In this document: piece by piece, positions 8,564 through 20,568 of the stretch
Numbering within the stretch: the first letter of the stretch is position 1
Layout of the letters: every line of letters begins with the position of its first letter
Assembly: GCA_019747155.1 (NCBI GenBank)
Contig: JAIERD010000470.1
Coordinates: 1-35,048 of the forward strand
Reading direction: 5' to 3'
From: Pseudomonadaceae bacterium
GTDB lineage: Bacteria > Pseudomonadota > Gammaproteobacteria > Pseudomonadales > Pseudomonadaceae
Length of the DNA: 35,048 nucleotides
The notes under the pieces: generated by a model
Databases searched by the model: none
The model's input: only the letters and a program-made list of their open reading frames with translations
What the model was told of the DNA's origin: nothing
Translations under genes and position numbers: made by a program

Positions 8564-10714
8564 ATGAACAACAATTACCGGTCAGTACAACGGAATCACA
8601 CAATGAAAAACACCCTGTCGCGCCTAAGCATTTCACTGTTTTTGGCCTCTATGTCGCAGTCATTGTTTGCTGCGGATCTTCAGGCGCTTGATGTTGCTGC
8701 GTTACCTGGCGATAAAGTTGAGCTGAAACTAACTTTTGATGAGCCGGTTACAGTTCCGAAGGGCTATACGATTGAGCAGCCCGCGCGTATTGCGCTCGAT
8801 TTGCCTGGGGTCGTAAACAAACTGGGTGCGAAAAATCGCGAACTCGGCGTTGGTAATGCTCGTAGTGTCACAATAGTAGAGGCGGGAGACCGTACGCGCT
8901 TAATTGTTAATTTAACGAATTTGGCTGCCTATAATGCGCGGGTCGAAGGTAACAATTTATTTGTCGTGATTGGTGAAGGTGCTAAAAGTGCTTCGTCGGT
9001 GCGCGCGTCGACGGTTGCGACTCCGGCGAAATCAGCGCCCAAGGCGTATGTGTCTACCGCTAAGGCAATTAAAAGTGTTGATTTTCAGCGAGGAGAGCAG
9101 GGGGCTGGCAATGTTGTAATTGAGCTTTCGGACCCTACGGTGAGCCCTGATATTCAGGATCAAGGTGGAAAGATAACCCTGAGCTTTGCTAAAACTCAGT
9201 TGCCTGATGCGTTGCGTGTGCGTTTGGATGTAAAGGACTTCGCTACTCCTGTGCAGTTTGTAAATGCTCAGAGTCAGGGTGATAAGGCAACAATTAGCAT
9301 TGAGCCGACGGGTTTGTATGATTATTTGGCTTATCAAACTGATAGCAAATTAATTGTTAGTATTAAGCCTCTCAGTAAGGAGGAGAAGGATAAGCGCAAG
9401 GCCGAGTCTTTCGCCTACTCTGGTGAAAAGCTCTCGCTAAATTTTCAAGATATTGATGTTCGTTCGGTCTTACAGTTGATTGCGGATTTCACCGACTTGA
9501 ATCTGGTGGCCAGTGATACGGTGCAGGGTAATATTACTTTGCGATTGCAAAACGTACCTTGGGATCAGGCGCTAGACTTGGTATTGAAAACCAAGGGGCT
9601 GGATAAGCGTAAAGTTGGAAACGTATTGTTGGTGGCTCCCGCGGATGAAATTGCGGCTCGTGAGCGGCAAGAGCTTGAGTCGCAAAAACAAATTTCTGAT
9701 TTGGAGCCGTTGCGTCGTGAATTAATTCAGGTTAATTACGCTAAGGCTTCCGATATTGCAAAGTTATTCCAGTCTGTAACGGGTGTTGGGGGCGATGCGG
9801 GTGCGGGTGCTGGTGCTGGTGCTGATGTTCGTGGTTCAGTAACGGTTGATGATAGAACAAATAGTATTATTGCTTATCAAACGCAAACTAATCTTGATGA
9901 GTTGCGTCGTATTGTTAGTCAGCTTGATATTGCTGTTAGGCAGGTAATGATTGAGGCTCGAATAGTTGAGGCGAGCGTAGATTATAGTAAGGAGCTTGGT
10001 GTTAATTGGAAGGGTGTAAGCATTGGTAATGGTAATTTTGTTGTGGGTGGCGCCGGTGGTGGTACGGGTAGTATTGCGGGCAATCGGACGGGCGTCGGTG
10101 CGAATTTAGATACTGCGAGAGGGACTTTCGTGGACTTGGGTGCGACAGGGAAAACCTCCTCAATTGGCATCGGGTTTATTACAGATAATACAATTCTTGA
10201 TTTGGAGTTGTCGGCGATGGAAAAAACGGGCAATGGAGAAGTCGTTTCTCAGCCAAAGGTGGTTACTTCAGATAAAGAAACGGCGAAAATATTAAAGGGC
10301 ACTGAGATCCCATATCAGGAAGCAAGCTCAAGCGGTGCAACAACAACATCTTTCAAAGAGGCTGCTTTGTCTTTGGAGGTGACACCGCAAATTACTCCAG
10401 ATAATCGAATTATTATGGAAGTAAAAATTACCAAGGATGAGCCTGATTACGCTAATGCTCTCGGTGGTGTTCCGCCGATCAAAAAGAATGAGGTTGATGC
10501 TAAGGTTCTGGTCGCCGATGGTGAAACCATTGTTATTGGTGGTGTGTTCTCTAATACGCAGACAAAAGCTGTTGATAAGGTTCCGTTCTTGGGTGATTTG
10601 CCTTATTTGGGGCGCTTGTTTCGTCGTGATGTGATTACTGATAAGAAAAATGAATTGTTGGTATTCCTTACCCCGCGAATTATTAATGGTCAGGCGGTTT
10701 CTGTGGGTCGTTGA
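8564..10714 (+). CDS. pilQ: Type IV pilus secretin PilQ
   Basis: Outer-membrane secretin through which the pilus exits; 716 residues from the ATG at 8564, which has GAGG six bases upstream. An overlapping GTG at 8552 and an ATG at 8603 are alternatives; the last would start directly at a conventional signal peptide. Cleavage is expected after SLFA (residue ~36). Two AMIN domains (~40-120 and ~175-260), which bind peptidoglycan, are followed by a secretin/TonB short N-terminal domain (~289-345), an N1 domain with a Gly-Ala repeat (~407-424), and the secretin beta-barrel domain (~455-712) ending in the [15 protein letters not shown] motif. Base composition is clearly AT-richer than the flanking genes (30-45% GC in the lines I counted). 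Confidence 0.95.
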   Translation: MNNNYRSVQRNHTMKNTLSRLSISLFLASMSQSLFAADLQALDVAALPGDKVELKLTFDEPVTVPKGYTIEQPARIALDLPGVVNKLGAKNRELGVGNARSVTIVEAGDRTRLIVNLTNLAAYNARVEGNNLFVVIGEGAKSASSVRASTVATPAKSAPKAYVSTAKAIKSVDFQRGEQGAGNVVIELSDPTVSPDIQDQGGKITLSFAKTQLPDALRVRLDVKDFATPVQFVNAQSQGDKATISIEPTGLYDYLAYQTDSKLIVSIKPLSKEEKDKRKAESFAYSGEKLSLNFQDIDVRSVLQLIADFTDLNLVASDTVQGNITLRLQNVPWDQALDLVLKTKGLDKRKVGNVLLVAPADEIAARERQELESQKQISDLEPLRRELIQVNYAKASDIAKLFQSVTGVGGDAGAGAGAGADVRGSVTVDDRTNSIIAYQTQTNLDELRRIVSQLDIAVRQVMIEARIVEASVDYSKELGVNWKGVSIGNGNFVVGGAGGGTGSIAGNRTGVGANLDTARGTFVDLGATGKTSSIGIGFITDNTILDLELSAMEKTGNGEVVSQPKVVTSDKETAKILKGTEIPYQEASSSGATTTSFKEAALSLEVTPQITPDNRIIMEVKITKDEPDYANALGGVPPIKKNEVDAKVLVADGETIVIGGVFSNTQTKAVDKVPFLGDLPYLGRLFRRDVITDKKNELLVFLTPRIINGQAVSVGR

Positions 10715-10718
10715 TTCT

Positions 10719-11237
10719 GTGCGAAATTTGATCTTGGTTGGGCCGATGGGGGCGGGCAAAAGCACCATCGGTCGCTTGCTTGGCAAAGAGCTTCGCTGGC
10801 CTTTTAAGGACTCGGACAAGGAAATTGAGCAGCGTACAGGTGCTGATATTCCTTGGATTTTCGATGTTGAGGGTGAGGCCGGCTTTCGTGAGCGTGAGCA
10901 GGCGATGCTTGCTGAGCTTTGCGAGCTTGAAGGTTTGGTGATTGCCACTGGCGGTGGCGCTGTGTTGCGGCCAGAAAATCGCTTGGCGTTGCACGCGGGT
11001 GGTCGAGTGGTGTACTTGCATACCACTGTCGAGCAGCAGCTTGATCGGACCTCTCGTGATCGTAATCGCCCATTATTACGTACCGGTGATCCGGGTCGAG
11101 TGTTGGCCGATCTAATGGCGGTGCGTGATCCGCTGTATCGCGAAATTGCGGACATTGTCATCGAAACTGATGAGCGTCCTCCGCGTTTGGTGGTGCAAGA
11201 AATAATTGAGCGCCTCGAAACGCTTGCTTCCCGTTAA
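10719..11237 (+). CDS. aroK: Shikimate kinase
   Basis: 172 residues from GTG at 10719, four bases after the pilQ stop. The longer frame reading back into pilQ is rejected because [15 protein letters not shown] is the normal N-terminus. The enzyme phosphorylates shikimate at the 3-hydroxyl with ATP, the fifth step towards chorismate. Visible features: P-loop GPMGAGKS (8-15); shikimate-binding DSD (31-33) in [10 protein letters not shown]; the ATGGGAV motif (~78-84); and the lid region with RDRNRPLL. Full length. The tight junction with pilQ suggests cotranscription with the pilus genes. Downstream aroB supplies the pathway's second enzyme. Confidence 0.97.
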   Translation: MRNLILVGPMGAGKSTIGRLLGKELRWPFKDSDKEIEQRTGADIPWIFDVEGEAGFREREQAMLAELCELEGLVIATGGGAVLRPENRLALHAGGRVVYLHTTVEQQLDRTSRDRNRPLLRTGDPGRVLADLMAVRDPLYREIADIVIETDERPPRLVVQEIIERLETLASR

Positions 11238-11286
11238 AGCGCAGGCAAATCTGCGCTATCCTAGCGCCCTTTCTAATGGGGGCCGC

Positions 11287-12390
11287 ATGCAGACTCTTCA
11301 GGTTGAACTCGCCGAGCGCAGCTATCCGATCTATATCGGAGATGGTCTTCTAGCGCGCCCAGATTTACTCCTTTCGCATATTTCCGGCCGGCAAGTGGCG
11401 GTGGTTACCAATGAAACGGTAGCTCCGCTCTATCTTGAGTCCTTGTTGGCGATTTTGGCTGAACAGGCGGTTACGCCGATAATTCTTCCCGACGGTGAAG
11501 CCTTCAAAAACTGGGCAACTTTACAGTTGATTTTTGATGGTCTGCTGACTGCGCGGCATGATCGCGGCACGACGGTTATTGCCCTCGGTGGTGGCGTGGT
11601 AGGAGATATGGCCGGCTTTGCCGCAGCCTGCTATCAGCGCGGCGTTGAGTTTATTCAGGTTCCTACAACCTTGTTGTCACAAGTCGACTCATCGGTGGGA
11701 GGCAAGACCGGCATAAATCATCCGCTGGGTAAAAATATGATTGGGGCTTTCTATCAGCCCAAAGCGGTGCTGATTGATACCTCAACTCTGGCCACTCTAC
11801 CTGCGCGTGAACTGTCTGCGGGTCTGGCTGAGGTCATAAAGTACGGCTTGATTTGCGATCTGCCGTTTCTCGCCTGGCTGGAGCTGCATATTGAAGGGCT
11901 GCTTGGGCTGGATCAGGTCTTGTTGGGCGAGGCAATTGCTCGCTCCTGTGCCGCCAAGGCTGCCGTGGTAGGTGTGGATGAGCGCGAGTCGGGCTTGCGT
12001 GCCACGCTCAATCTGGGGCACACATTTGGCCATGCGATCGAAACCCATATGGGTTACGGCGTGTGGTTGCACGGTGAGGCGGTTGCAGCAGGAACCGTTA
12101 TGGCGCTTGAGATGTCACAGCGATTGGGCTGGATAGCGCAGGCTGAGCGAGATCGCGGTATCCGCTTGTTGCTGCGGGCCGGGTTGCCAGTGGTGCCGCC
12201 AGCTGAAATGAAGCCAGAGAATTTTCTTGAACATATGGCAGTTGATAAAAAAGTGCTCGATGGTCGCTTGCGCTTGGTGTTGCTGAAGGGCCTTGGTGCG
12301 GCAGTGGTAACGAGCGATTTTCCCCGTGAAGTTTTGGACGCTACCTTGCGCGCAGATTACCGCGCCATGGTCGATCAGCTTAGAGATTAA
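11287..12390 (+). CDS. aroB: 3-dehydroquinate synthase
   Basis: 367 residues from ATG 11287, preceded by a GGGGG Shine-Dalgarno at 11278-11282. It converts DAHP to 3-dehydroquinate using NAD+ and a divalent metal, the second step of the shikimate pathway. Signature elements: GGGVVGD (101-107, NAD binding), [13 protein letters not shown] (132-144), and the metal-binding histidines in [11 protein letters not shown] and LHGEAVAAG. Length and motifs are complete. It lies 49 bp after aroK and 10 bp before the DamX-like gene, all on the same strand, and so probably belongs to one transcription unit. Confidence 0.97.
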   Translation: MQTLQVELAERSYPIYIGDGLLARPDLLLSHISGRQVAVVTNETVAPLYLESLLAILAEQAVTPIILPDGEAFKNWATLQLIFDGLLTARHDRGTTVIALGGGVVGDMAGFAAACYQRGVEFIQVPTTLLSQVDSSVGGKTGINHPLGKNMIGAFYQPKAVLIDTSTLATLPARELSAGLAEVIKYGLICDLPFLAWLELHIEGLLGLDQVLLGEAIARSCAAKAAVVGVDERESGLRATLNLGHTFGHAIETHMGYGVWLHGEAVAAGTVMALEMSQRLGWIAQAERDRGIRLLLRAGLPVVPPAEMKPENFLEHMAVDKKVLDGRLRLVLLKGLGAAVVTSDFPREVLDATLRADYRAMVDQLRD

Positions 12391-12400
12391 TGAGAATTCT

Positions 12401-14074
12401 ATGACCAGTTTGCATGCCGATGAAGCCTTTCTTGGCCACTACCAACTAAGCCACGACCCATTTGCTGCGCGGGTCCCAGGCTTCAAGTTTTTCCCGGCGC
12501 AGCGTAAGCCGGTCTTGGGGCAGTTGCATCATCTGGCGCGTTACAGCCAGTTGCTGCTGGTAGTCACGGGGCCTAAAGGCAGCGGGAAAACCCTTTTGCG
12601 CCAGGCGTTGGTGGCCAGTACCAATAAGCAGTCGGTCCACAGTGTTGTGGTTTCGGCGCGCGGTGCGGTTGAGGCGGGCGGTGTGCTGCGCTTGATCAGT
12701 CAGGGTCTGAATGTGCCGCAGGCTGATGTGGGCGATGTGCTACAGCGTGTCGCGCAGTTGGTGGCAACCGGGCAGGAGGTGTATCTGCTGGTTGATGATG
12801 CGGATCAGCTGGATGACGCCTCGCTGGATGCCATGATGGCGCTGGCGGCGGGGAATGCCGATGGCCGCGCCCATGTGTTTTTGTTTGCGGATTCGAATCT
12901 GGTGCCGCGGCTCGAGTTATATGCTGATGGTGCCGAGTGCTTTCACGTAATCGAACTGCAGCCTTACAGCGAGGAAGAAACCCGCGAGTATTTGGCTCAG
13001 CGTCTTGAAGGTGCGGGTCAGGGCATTGAGTTGCTCTCTGATCGGCAGATCGCTGATATTCATTTGGCGTCGGCTGGCTGGCCGGGTGCCATTAATCAAA
13101 TTGCCCGTGAGGGCTTGATTGACGCCATGCTGGTGCAGCGTGGCGCCGCTCAGCGCGCGGGTTCTGGCGCGGGTTTCAAATTGCCGATTAAACATTTACT
13201 GGCGTTGGTGGTGGTGGCCGCAGGTGTGGGCGGGGCTTGGATGATGCAGGGTCGCAGCGAAAGCAACCAGCCAGTGCCAACGGTTACGCAGTTGCCATTG
13301 GATCAGGCGGTGGTGCCGGCAAGTCCAGTGGATCCGGCTGCGGTTGATAATGGACAGGCGCAGGCTGGGCCTAAGATAGATTTTGCCGGCTCTAGTCAGC
13401 CATTGCCTTTGCCGTTGGCGGGTGAGGCGCAGCCGGTTATTCGCCAGCCGCTTGCGCAGGCTGCTGGTGACGCCGAGGTTGAAGAGCCGGGCGCCGCTGA
13501 GTCGAGCGCAGCGTTACCAGCAGCGGTGGCAAGCGTTCCGGCAGCAACTGTCGCCCCGGTTGAGCCTGTTCGGATTGCGCCGACCGTTGCGGCCGTGCCG
13601 TCAATTGCCAAGGCCGAGCTTCCAGTTGTGGTTAAGCCGGTGACCGCTCCGGTGGTCGCTGCTGCATCCAAGCCGCCAGTTGCGCCAGTGGTTGCGCCAA
13701 AGGCGGCGGTTAAGCCGACTGAAAAGCCGCCGGTAGCTGCGGCTAAGGTGGCTACGGCGGCGAAAGTCGCGGCTGTGCCTAAACCTACTGCTGCAAGTGC
13801 GGGTTGGTACGCTGCCCAGGCGCCCGGTCACTTTGTTGTGCAGGTACTGGGGACTGGTGTTGAGGCGAATGCGCAGGCGTTTGTGCGCCAGCAGGGTGCG
13901 GACTACCACTACTTTAAGAAGCTGCTGCAGGGCAAGCCGATCTATGTGGTGACCTATGGCAGCTTCGCCTCGCGCGCAGCTGCGCAGTCGGCAATTAACA
14001 ATTTGCCGGCCAAGGTCAAGGCTAGCAAGCCTTGGCCGCGCACAGTTGCCAGTGTTCAGCAGGAAATAAAGTAG
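12401..14074 (+). CDS. damX: DamX-like AAA ATPase with C-terminal SPOR domain
   Basis: 557 residues from ATG 12401. The N-terminal ~250 residues form an ExeA-type AAA domain with Walker A GPKGSGKT (57-64) and Walker B YLLVDDADQLD (~128-138). A single transmembrane helix (~264-282) follows. Next comes a ~190-residue Ala/Pro/Val/Lys-rich low-complexity periplasmic linker. The C-terminal SPOR domain (~480-557; FVVQVLG, YYVVTYGSF-like core) should bind denuded peptidoglycan at the septum. E. coli DamX is a septal SPOR protein, also placed after aroB, but lacks an intact ATPase; the Walker motifs here look intact. A role in cell division or envelope assembly is inferred. By position it corresponds to PA5037. 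The Shine-Dalgarno (GAGAA) is weak. Confidence 0.85.
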   Translation: MTSLHADEAFLGHYQLSHDPFAARVPGFKFFPAQRKPVLGQLHHLARYSQLLLVVTGPKGSGKTLLRQALVASTNKQSVHSVVVSARGAVEAGGVLRLISQGLNVPQADVGDVLQRVAQLVATGQEVYLLVDDADQLDDASLDAMMALAAGNADGRAHVFLFADSNLVPRLELYADGAECFHVIELQPYSEEETREYLAQRLEGAGQGIELLSDRQIADIHLASAGWPGAINQIAREGLIDAMLVQRGAAQRAGSGAGFKLPIKHLLALVVVAAGVGGAWMMQGRSESNQPVPTVTQLPLDQAVVPASPVDPAAVDNGQAQAGPKIDFAGSSQPLPLPLAGEAQPVIRQPLAQAAGDAEVEEPGAAESSAALPAAVASVPAATVAPVEPVRIAPTVAAVPSIAKAELPVVVKPVTAPVVAAASKPPVAPVVAPKAAVKPTEKPPVAAAKVATAAKVAAVPKPTAASAGWYAAQAPGHFVVQVLGTGVEANAQAFVRQQGADYHYFKKLLQGKPIYVVTYGSFASRAAAQSAINNLPAKVKASKPWPRTVASVQQEIK

Positions 14075-14111
14075 TCGCTCTGGCCGCTGGCTCGTCGCTT
14101 GCTTTAGATTG

Positions 14112-14147
14112 ATGACCCGCTAGTCGCTAACACGGCTTGCGGGTCAT
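14112..14147 (+). promoter_or_regulatory. Stem-loop downstream of damX, possible terminator
   Basis: Perfect 9-bp arms ATGACCCGC (14112-14120) and GCGGGTCAT (14139-14147) around an 18-nt loop, 38 bp after the damX-like stop. There is no following T-run, so it is not a classical intrinsic terminator. It could slow or end read-through, or be an operator for gltB. Confidence 0.4.
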
Positions 14148-14194
14148 TACCTTTGTATGGGCGACATAAGTTTACAGGGCGCCGCCGCACCGAT

Positions 14195-14223
14195 TTGTGA
14201 CCCTTAAGGTGGATGTGTACAAT
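14195..14223 (+). promoter_or_regulatory. Sigma70 promoter candidate for gltBD
   Basis: TTGTGA (14195-14200) and TACAAT (14218-14223) are spaced exactly 17 bp; they match four and five consensus bases respectively. The predicted start is near 14230, giving a ~86-nt leader. The leader opens with the hairpin CTTTTGC-CTGC-GCAAAAG (14231-14248). Confidence 0.6.
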
Positions 14224-14315
14224 AACCTCCCTTTTGCCTGCGCAAAAGCTGGCGATTAGTCCTGCGCGCACGGTAAGTGATTGATTTAGCAAAAGTTTGT
14301 CTGGTGAGAGTGTCT

Positions 14316-17300
14316 ATGAAAGCAGGTCTGTACCATCCTGATGAGTTCAAGGATAACTGCGGCTTCGGCCTAATTGCCCATATGCAGGGCGAGGCGAGCC
14401 ATCACCTGCTGCAGACAGCTATTGAAGCGCTGACCTGCATGACGCACCGTGGCGGGATTAACGCCGACGGTAAGACCGGTGACGGTTGCGGGCTGTTGAT
14501 GCAGAAACCCGATGTGTTTTTACGCGCCATTGCCGTGCAAGAGTTTTCTGTCGAGTTGCCGGCGCAATATGCTGTCGGCATGGTCTTCCTCAATCAGGAT
14601 ATGGCCAAGGCCGATGCTGCCCGCGAGAACATGAATCGCGAGATTCTGGCCGCCGGCTTGCAGCTCATTGGCTGGCGCAAAGTGCCCATCGATACCTCGG
14701 TGCTCGGTCGCCTGGCCTTAGAGCGTCTGCCGCAGATTGAGCAGGTGTTCGTCGGCGGTGCCGGTCTCAGTGATCAAGAATTTGCGATCAAGTTGTTCTG
14801 CGCCCGTCGGCGTTCGTCGGTCAGCAATGCTGCCGATACCGACCACTATATTTGCAGCTTCTCGGCCAAAACCATCATCTATAAAGGCTTGATGATGCCG
14901 GTCGATCTTGCTCAGTTCTTCCCAGACCTGGGTGATGCGCGACTGCAAACCGGTATTTGCGTATTCCACCAGCGCTTCTCCACCAACACCTTGCCGAAGT
15001 GGCCGCTGGCTCAGCCGTTCCGCTTTCTGGCGCACAACGGTGAAATCAACACCATTACCGGCAACCGTAACTGGGCGCAGGCGCGGCGTACCAAGTTCGC
15101 CAACGATCTGCTGCCCGACCTCGATGAGTTGGGCCCGCTGGTTAACCGCGTCGGCTCGGACTCCTCAAGCATGGACAACATGCTCGAGCTGATGGTCACC
15201 GGTGGCATGGACCTGTTCCGTGGTATTCGCATGATCATTCCGCCTGCGTGGCAGAACGTCGAGACCATGGATGCCGACTTGCGCGCATTCTATGAATACA
15301 ACTCCATGCATATGGAACCTTGGGATGGCCCGGCTGGCGTGGTGCTGACTGACGGTCGCTATGCGGTCTGTTTGCTCGATCGTAACGGCTTGCGTCCGGC
15401 GCGTTGGGTTACCACCAAGAACGGTTACATCACCATCGCCTCCGAGATTGGCGTGTGGAACTACCAACCCGAAGACGTGATTGCCAAAGGCCGCGTTGGG
15501 CCGGGTCAGGTCTTGGCGGTGGATACCGAAACTGGTCAAGTGCTGCACACCGACGACATCGACAATCGTCTCAAGTCACGTCATCCCTACAAGCAGTGGC
15601 TGCGCGGCAATGCTGTGCGCATTCAGGCCAGCCTGGATGACGAGCAGGGCGCGGCCAGCTATGACGCCGATCAGCTCAAGCAATACATGAAGATGTTCCA
15701 GGTCACCTTCGAAGAGCGTGATCAGGTGCTGCGTCCGCTCGCCGAGCAAGGCCAGGAGGCCGTTGGCTCGATGGGCGATGACACGCCGATGGCAGTTTTG
15801 TCGCAGCGCGTGCGCTCTACCTATGACTACTTCCGTCAGCAGTTTGCCCAGGTCACCAATCCGCCGATTGATCCGTTGCGCGAAGCCATAGTGATGTCGT
15901 TGGAAATTTGCCTCGGTGCCGAGCGCAATATTTTCGAAGAGTCGCCGGCTCACGGTAGCCGCGTAATCCTCAGCTCGCCGGTGATTTCGCCAGCCAAGTG
16001 GCAGGCGCTGATGAACCTCAGCGCGCCGGGCTTTGAGCGGCAGGTCATCGACCTGAACTACGACGAAAGCCTCGGTCTGGAAGCCGCGGTACGCAGCATC
16101 GCCGATCAAGCGGAAGAAGCGGTGCGGACTGGCAAAACTTTGCTGGTGCTGACCGACCGCCACATAGCGCCAGGCAAATTGCCGGTACATGCCTCGCTCG
16201 CCGTTGGTGCCGCCCACCACCGCTTGGTGGAAAAAGGCCTGCGTTGCGATTGCAATATATTGGTCGAAACCGCCACTGCTCGTGACCCACACCACTTTGC
16301 CGTGCTGGTCGGTTTTGGCGCCTCGGCGGTCTATCCGTTCCTGGCTTACGAAGTGCTGGCGGACCTGATCCGTACCGGCGAAGTGTTGGGCGATCTGGAT
16401 GAAGTGTTCAAGCACTACCGCAAAGGCATCTCCAAGGGCCTGCTGAAGATTCTCTCGAAGATGGGTATCTCGACCATCGCCTCTTACCGTGGCGCTCAGC
16501 TGTTTGAAGCTGTGGGTCTGGCCGAGGATGTGGTTGAGTTGAGCTTCCGTGGCGTTGCCAGCCGTCTCAAGGGCGCGCGCTTCGTCGATATCGAAGCCGA
16601 GCAAAAGCTCTTGGCCAAGGAAGCCTGGAACAACCGCAAGCCGATCCAGCAAGGCGGTCTGCTCAAGTTTGTTTATGGCGGCGAGTACCACGCCTACAAC
16701 CCGGACGTGGTCAACACCCTGCAGGCGGCTGTGCAGCAAGGCAATTACGAGATTTTCAAGCAATACACCACACTGGTGGATACCCGTCCGGTGTCGATGC
16801 TGCGCGACCTGTTGCAGGTCAAGCTGGCGGAGCAGCCTTTGGCGCTGACTGAGGTTGAGCCGGTGACGGCGATTCTCAAGCGTTTCGACTCGGCCGGGAT
16901 TTCCCTCGGCGCCTTGGCGCCAGAAGCCCACGAAGCGATTGCCGAAGCCATGAACCGCCTCGGTGCGCGCTCCAACTCCGGTGAGGGCGGCGAAGATCCA
17001 GTGCGTTACGGCACAGTGCGCAGCTCAAAGATCAAGCAGGTGGCCACTGGCCGTTTCGGCGTAACGCCGGAATACCTGGTTAACGCCGAAGTGCTGCAGA
17101 TCAAAGTTGCCCAGGGCGCCAAGCCCGGCGAAGGCGGTCAGTTGCCCGGCGGTAAGGTCAACGGTCTGATTGCACGGCTGCGTTATGCGGTGCCGGGCGT
17201 GACCCTGATTTCGCCTCCGCCGCACCACGACATCTACTCGATTGAAGACTTGTCGCAGCTGATTTTTGACCTCAAGCAGGTCAATCCGCAGGCCTTGGTT

Positions 17301-18761
17301 TCGGTCAAGTTGGTGGCGGAAGCCGGCGTTGGCACCATCGCCGCCGGTGTGGCCAAGGCCTATGCGGACCTGATCACCATCTCCGGTTACGACGGTGGCA
17401 CTGGCGCCTCGCCGCTGAGTTCGATCAAGTATGCCGGCGCGCCTTGGGAGCTCGGCCTGGCCGAAACCCATCAAACCCTGCGCGGCAACGATCTGCGCGG
17501 CAAGGTGCGGGTGCAGACCGATGGCGGTCTGAAAACCGGTCTCGACGTAATTAAGGCGGCAATTCTCGGCGCTGAAAGCTTCGGCTTCGGCACCGCGCCG
17601 ATGATCGCCCTGGGCTGTAAGTACCTGCGCATTTGTCACCTGAACAACTGCGCCACCGGCGTAGCAACGCAGAACGAGCAGTTGCGTAAAGATCACTTCA
17701 TCGGCACCGTCGAGATGGTGATGAACTTCTTCACCTTCTTGGCCGAAGAAACCCGTGAGTGGCTGGCTAAATTGGGCGTACGCAGCCTCGAAGAGCTGAT
17801 CGGGCGTACCGATTTGCTCAACATGCTGCCGGGTGAAACCGACAAGCAGCAACATCTGGACCTGACTCCGCTGTTGGGCAGTGATTACATTCCGGCCGAC
17901 AAACCACAGTTCTGTCAGGTAGACCGTAATCCACCGTTCGATCTGGGCTTGCTCGCCGAAGAAATGGTCAAGTTGGCGCGTCCAGCCATCGACGGCCTGA
18001 CCGGTGCCGAGTTCGCCCTGAACATCTGCAACTGCGACCGTTCCATTGGTGCCCGCGTGTCCGGCGAAATCGCCCGGCTGCACGGTAACCAAGGCATGGC
18101 CAAGGCGCCGATCACTTACCGCTTCAAGGGCACGGCCGGGCAGAGCTTTGGCGTGTGGAACGCCGGTGGCCTGAACATGTACCTGGAAGGCGATGCCAAC
18201 GACTACGTCGGCAAAGGCATGACTGGCGGTAAGCTGGTGATAGTGCCGCCGATTGGCAGCCCGTTCAAAACCCAGGACAGCGCCATCATCGGCAACACCT
18301 GCCTGTATGGCGCCACCGGCGGCAAGCTGTTCGCCGTGGGTACCGCTGGCGAGCGTTTCGCCGTGCGCAACTCCGGTGCTCACACCGTGGTTGAAGGCAC
18401 CGGCGATCATTGCTGCGAATACATGACCGGTGGTTTCGTCTGCGTACTGGGCAAAACCGGCTACAACTTCGGCTCGGGCATGACCGGCGGTTTCGCCTAC
18501 GTGCTGGACCTGGACAACAGCTTTGTTGACCGCGTGAACCATGAGTTGGTGGAGATGCAGCGGATCAACAACGAGGCCACTGAAGCCCATCGCAGCCATC
18601 TGCAGCGTGTGCTGACCGAGTATGTGCGCGAGACGGACAGCGCCTGGGGTCGTAACCTGCTGGAGAACCTGGACGACTACGTGCGTAAGTTCTGGCTGGT
18701 TAAACCTAAGGCTGCAAGCCTGGGCTCCTTGCTCTCGAGCACCCGCGCTAACCCGCAATAA
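14316..18761 (+). CDS. gltB: Glutamate synthase (NADPH), large alpha subunit
   Basis: 1,481 residues from ATG 14316, with GGTGAGAG just upstream; longer in-frame starts are rejected because MKAGLYHP is the expected N-terminus. With GltD it makes two glutamates from glutamine and 2-oxoglutarate. The class II glutamine amidotransferase domain is exposed by removal of a short propeptide: the catalytic Cys15 lies in DNCGFGL, like the mature N-terminal Cys of E. coli GltB. A central domain and the FMN-binding synthase domain follow. The 3Fe-4S cysteines are Cys1101, Cys1107 and Cys1112 in [18 protein letters not shown] beta-helix domain (~1240-1430) ends the protein. Ammonia released at Cys15 is channelled to the FMN site. 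Strongly GC-biased codons, consistent with high expression. Confidence 0.98.
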   Translation: MKAGLYHPDEFKDNCGFGLIAHMQGEASHHLLQTAIEALTCMTHRGGINADGKTGDGCGLLMQKPDVFLRAIAVQEFSVELPAQYAVGMVFLNQDMAKADAARENMNREILAAGLQLIGWRKVPIDTSVLGRLALERLPQIEQVFVGGAGLSDQEFAIKLFCARRRSSVSNAADTDHYICSFSAKTIIYKGLMMPVDLAQFFPDLGDARLQTGICVFHQRFSTNTLPKWPLAQPFRFLAHNGEINTITGNRNWAQARRTKFANDLLPDLDELGPLVNRVGSDSSSMDNMLELMVTGGMDLFRGIRMIIPPAWQNVETMDADLRAFYEYNSMHMEPWDGPAGVVLTDGRYAVCLLDRNGLRPARWVTTKNGYITIASEIGVWNYQPEDVIAKGRVGPGQVLAVDTETGQVLHTDDIDNRLKSRHPYKQWLRGNAVRIQASLDDEQGAASYDADQLKQYMKMFQVTFEERDQVLRPLAEQGQEAVGSMGDDTPMAVLSQRVRSTYDYFRQQFAQVTNPPIDPLREAIVMSLEICLGAERNIFEESPAHGSRVILSSPVISPAKWQALMNLSAPGFERQVIDLNYDESLGLEAAVRSIADQAEEAVRTGKTLLVLTDRHIAPGKLPVHASLAVGAAHHRLVEKGLRCDCNILVETATARDPHHFAVLVGFGASAVYPFLAYEVLADLIRTGEVLGDLDEVFKHYRKGISKGLLKILSKMGISTIASYRGAQLFEAVGLAEDVVELSFRGVASRLKGARFVDIEAEQKLLAKEAWNNRKPIQQGGLLKFVYGGEYHAYNPDVVNTLQAAVQQGNYEIFKQYTTLVDTRPVSMLRDLLQVKLAEQPLALTEVEPVTAILKRFDSAGISLGALAPEAHEAIAEAMNRLGARSNSGEGGEDPVRYGTVRSSKIKQVATGRFGVTPEYLVNAEVLQIKVAQGAKPGEGGQLPGGKVNGLIARLRYAVPGVTLISPPPHHDIYSIEDLSQLIFDLKQVNPQALVSVKLVAEAGVGTIAAGVAKAYADLITISGYDGGTGASPLSSIKYAGAPWELGLAETHQTLRGNDLRGKVRVQTDGGLKTGLDVIKAAILGAESFGFGTAPMIALGCKYLRICHLNNCATGVATQNEQLRKDHFIGTVEMVMNFFTFLAEETREWLAKLGVRSLEELIGRTDLLNMLPGETDKQQHLDLTPLLGSDYIPADKPQFCQVDRNPPFDLGLLAEEMVKLARPAIDGLTGAEFALNICNCDRSIGARVSGEIARLHGNQGMAKAPITYRFKGTAGQSFGVWNAGGLNMYLEGDANDYVGKGMTGGKLVIVPPIGSPFKTQDSAIIGNTCLYGATGGKLFAVGTAGERFAVRNSGAHTVVEGTGDHCCEYMTGGFVCVLGKTGYNFGSGMTGGFAYVLDLDNSFVDRVNHELVEMQRINNEATEAHRSHLQRVLTEYVRETDSAWGRNLLENLDDYVRKFWLVKPKAASLGSLLSSTRANPQ

Positions 18762-18766
18762 CTAAC

Positions 18767-20296
<1,530 letters not shown>

Positions 20297-20348
20297 GCTG
20301 CTGCGCTCTTCGCACGTGATGCTGCGTTGCGCCTTGTGACCCACATGG

Positions 20349-20382
20349 ATGTGGGGAATGCAGCTGGCCCGCAGGAGCGGGC
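20349..20382. repeat. REP-like palindrome
   Basis: GCCCGC (20367-20372) and GCGGGC (20377-20382) flank AGGA, inside the GCCCGC-AGGA-GCGGGC core common to Pseudomonas REP elements. A second small hairpin (CCCACAT/ATGTGGG) adjoins on the left. It lies downstream of gltD, a usual REP location. Family membership is from memory. Confidence 0.5.
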
Positions 20383-20429
20383 GTCGCACGGACCTTCGCT
20401 CGCGACGCTTAGCGCAAGGCTAGACTGCC

Positions 20430-20470
20430 GTCGCAGGGTGGGTAGCGCTGCACTTAACCCATCCTACGGC
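20430..20470. repeat. Dispersed palindromic repeat (GTAGGATGGGT type)
   Basis: The arm CGCAGGGTGGGT (20432-20443) pairs with ACCCATCCTACG (20457-20468), matching at 10 of 12 positions around a 13-nt centre. Elements of the form CGTAGGGTGGGTT...AACCCACC are dispersed in many gammaproteobacteria. No function can be read from the sequence. Confidence 0.5.
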
Positions 20471-20493
20471 TGACCTGAGTCAACTCGATAGAT

Positions 20494-20526
20494 AAAAGGC
20501 ACGGCACTCGCCGTGCCTTTTGTTTT
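20494..20526 (+). terminator. Intrinsic terminator after gltD
   Basis: Perfect 12-bp stem: AAAAGGCACGGC (20494-20505), loop ACTC, GCCGTGCCTTTT (20510-20521), followed by GTTTT. It ends gltBD transcription 200 bp after the gltD stop and isolates hemE. Confidence 0.9.
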
Positions 20527-20568
20527 GCGCTTTGCGACAATACCCATACCTTTATCCCGGATGCTGTT

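Noticed and set aside
14241-14315. Possible longer GltB N-terminus starting at 14277
   Set aside because: The extra residues are not part of the expected N-terminus and the ATG at 14316 has the better ribosome binding site.
15576-18758. Long minus-strand open frames (451 and 577 codons) antisense to gltB
   Set aside because: They mirror the codon structure of a strongly conserved GC-biased gene, have no ribosome binding sites and give compositionally odd proteins. gltB on the plus strand is certain.
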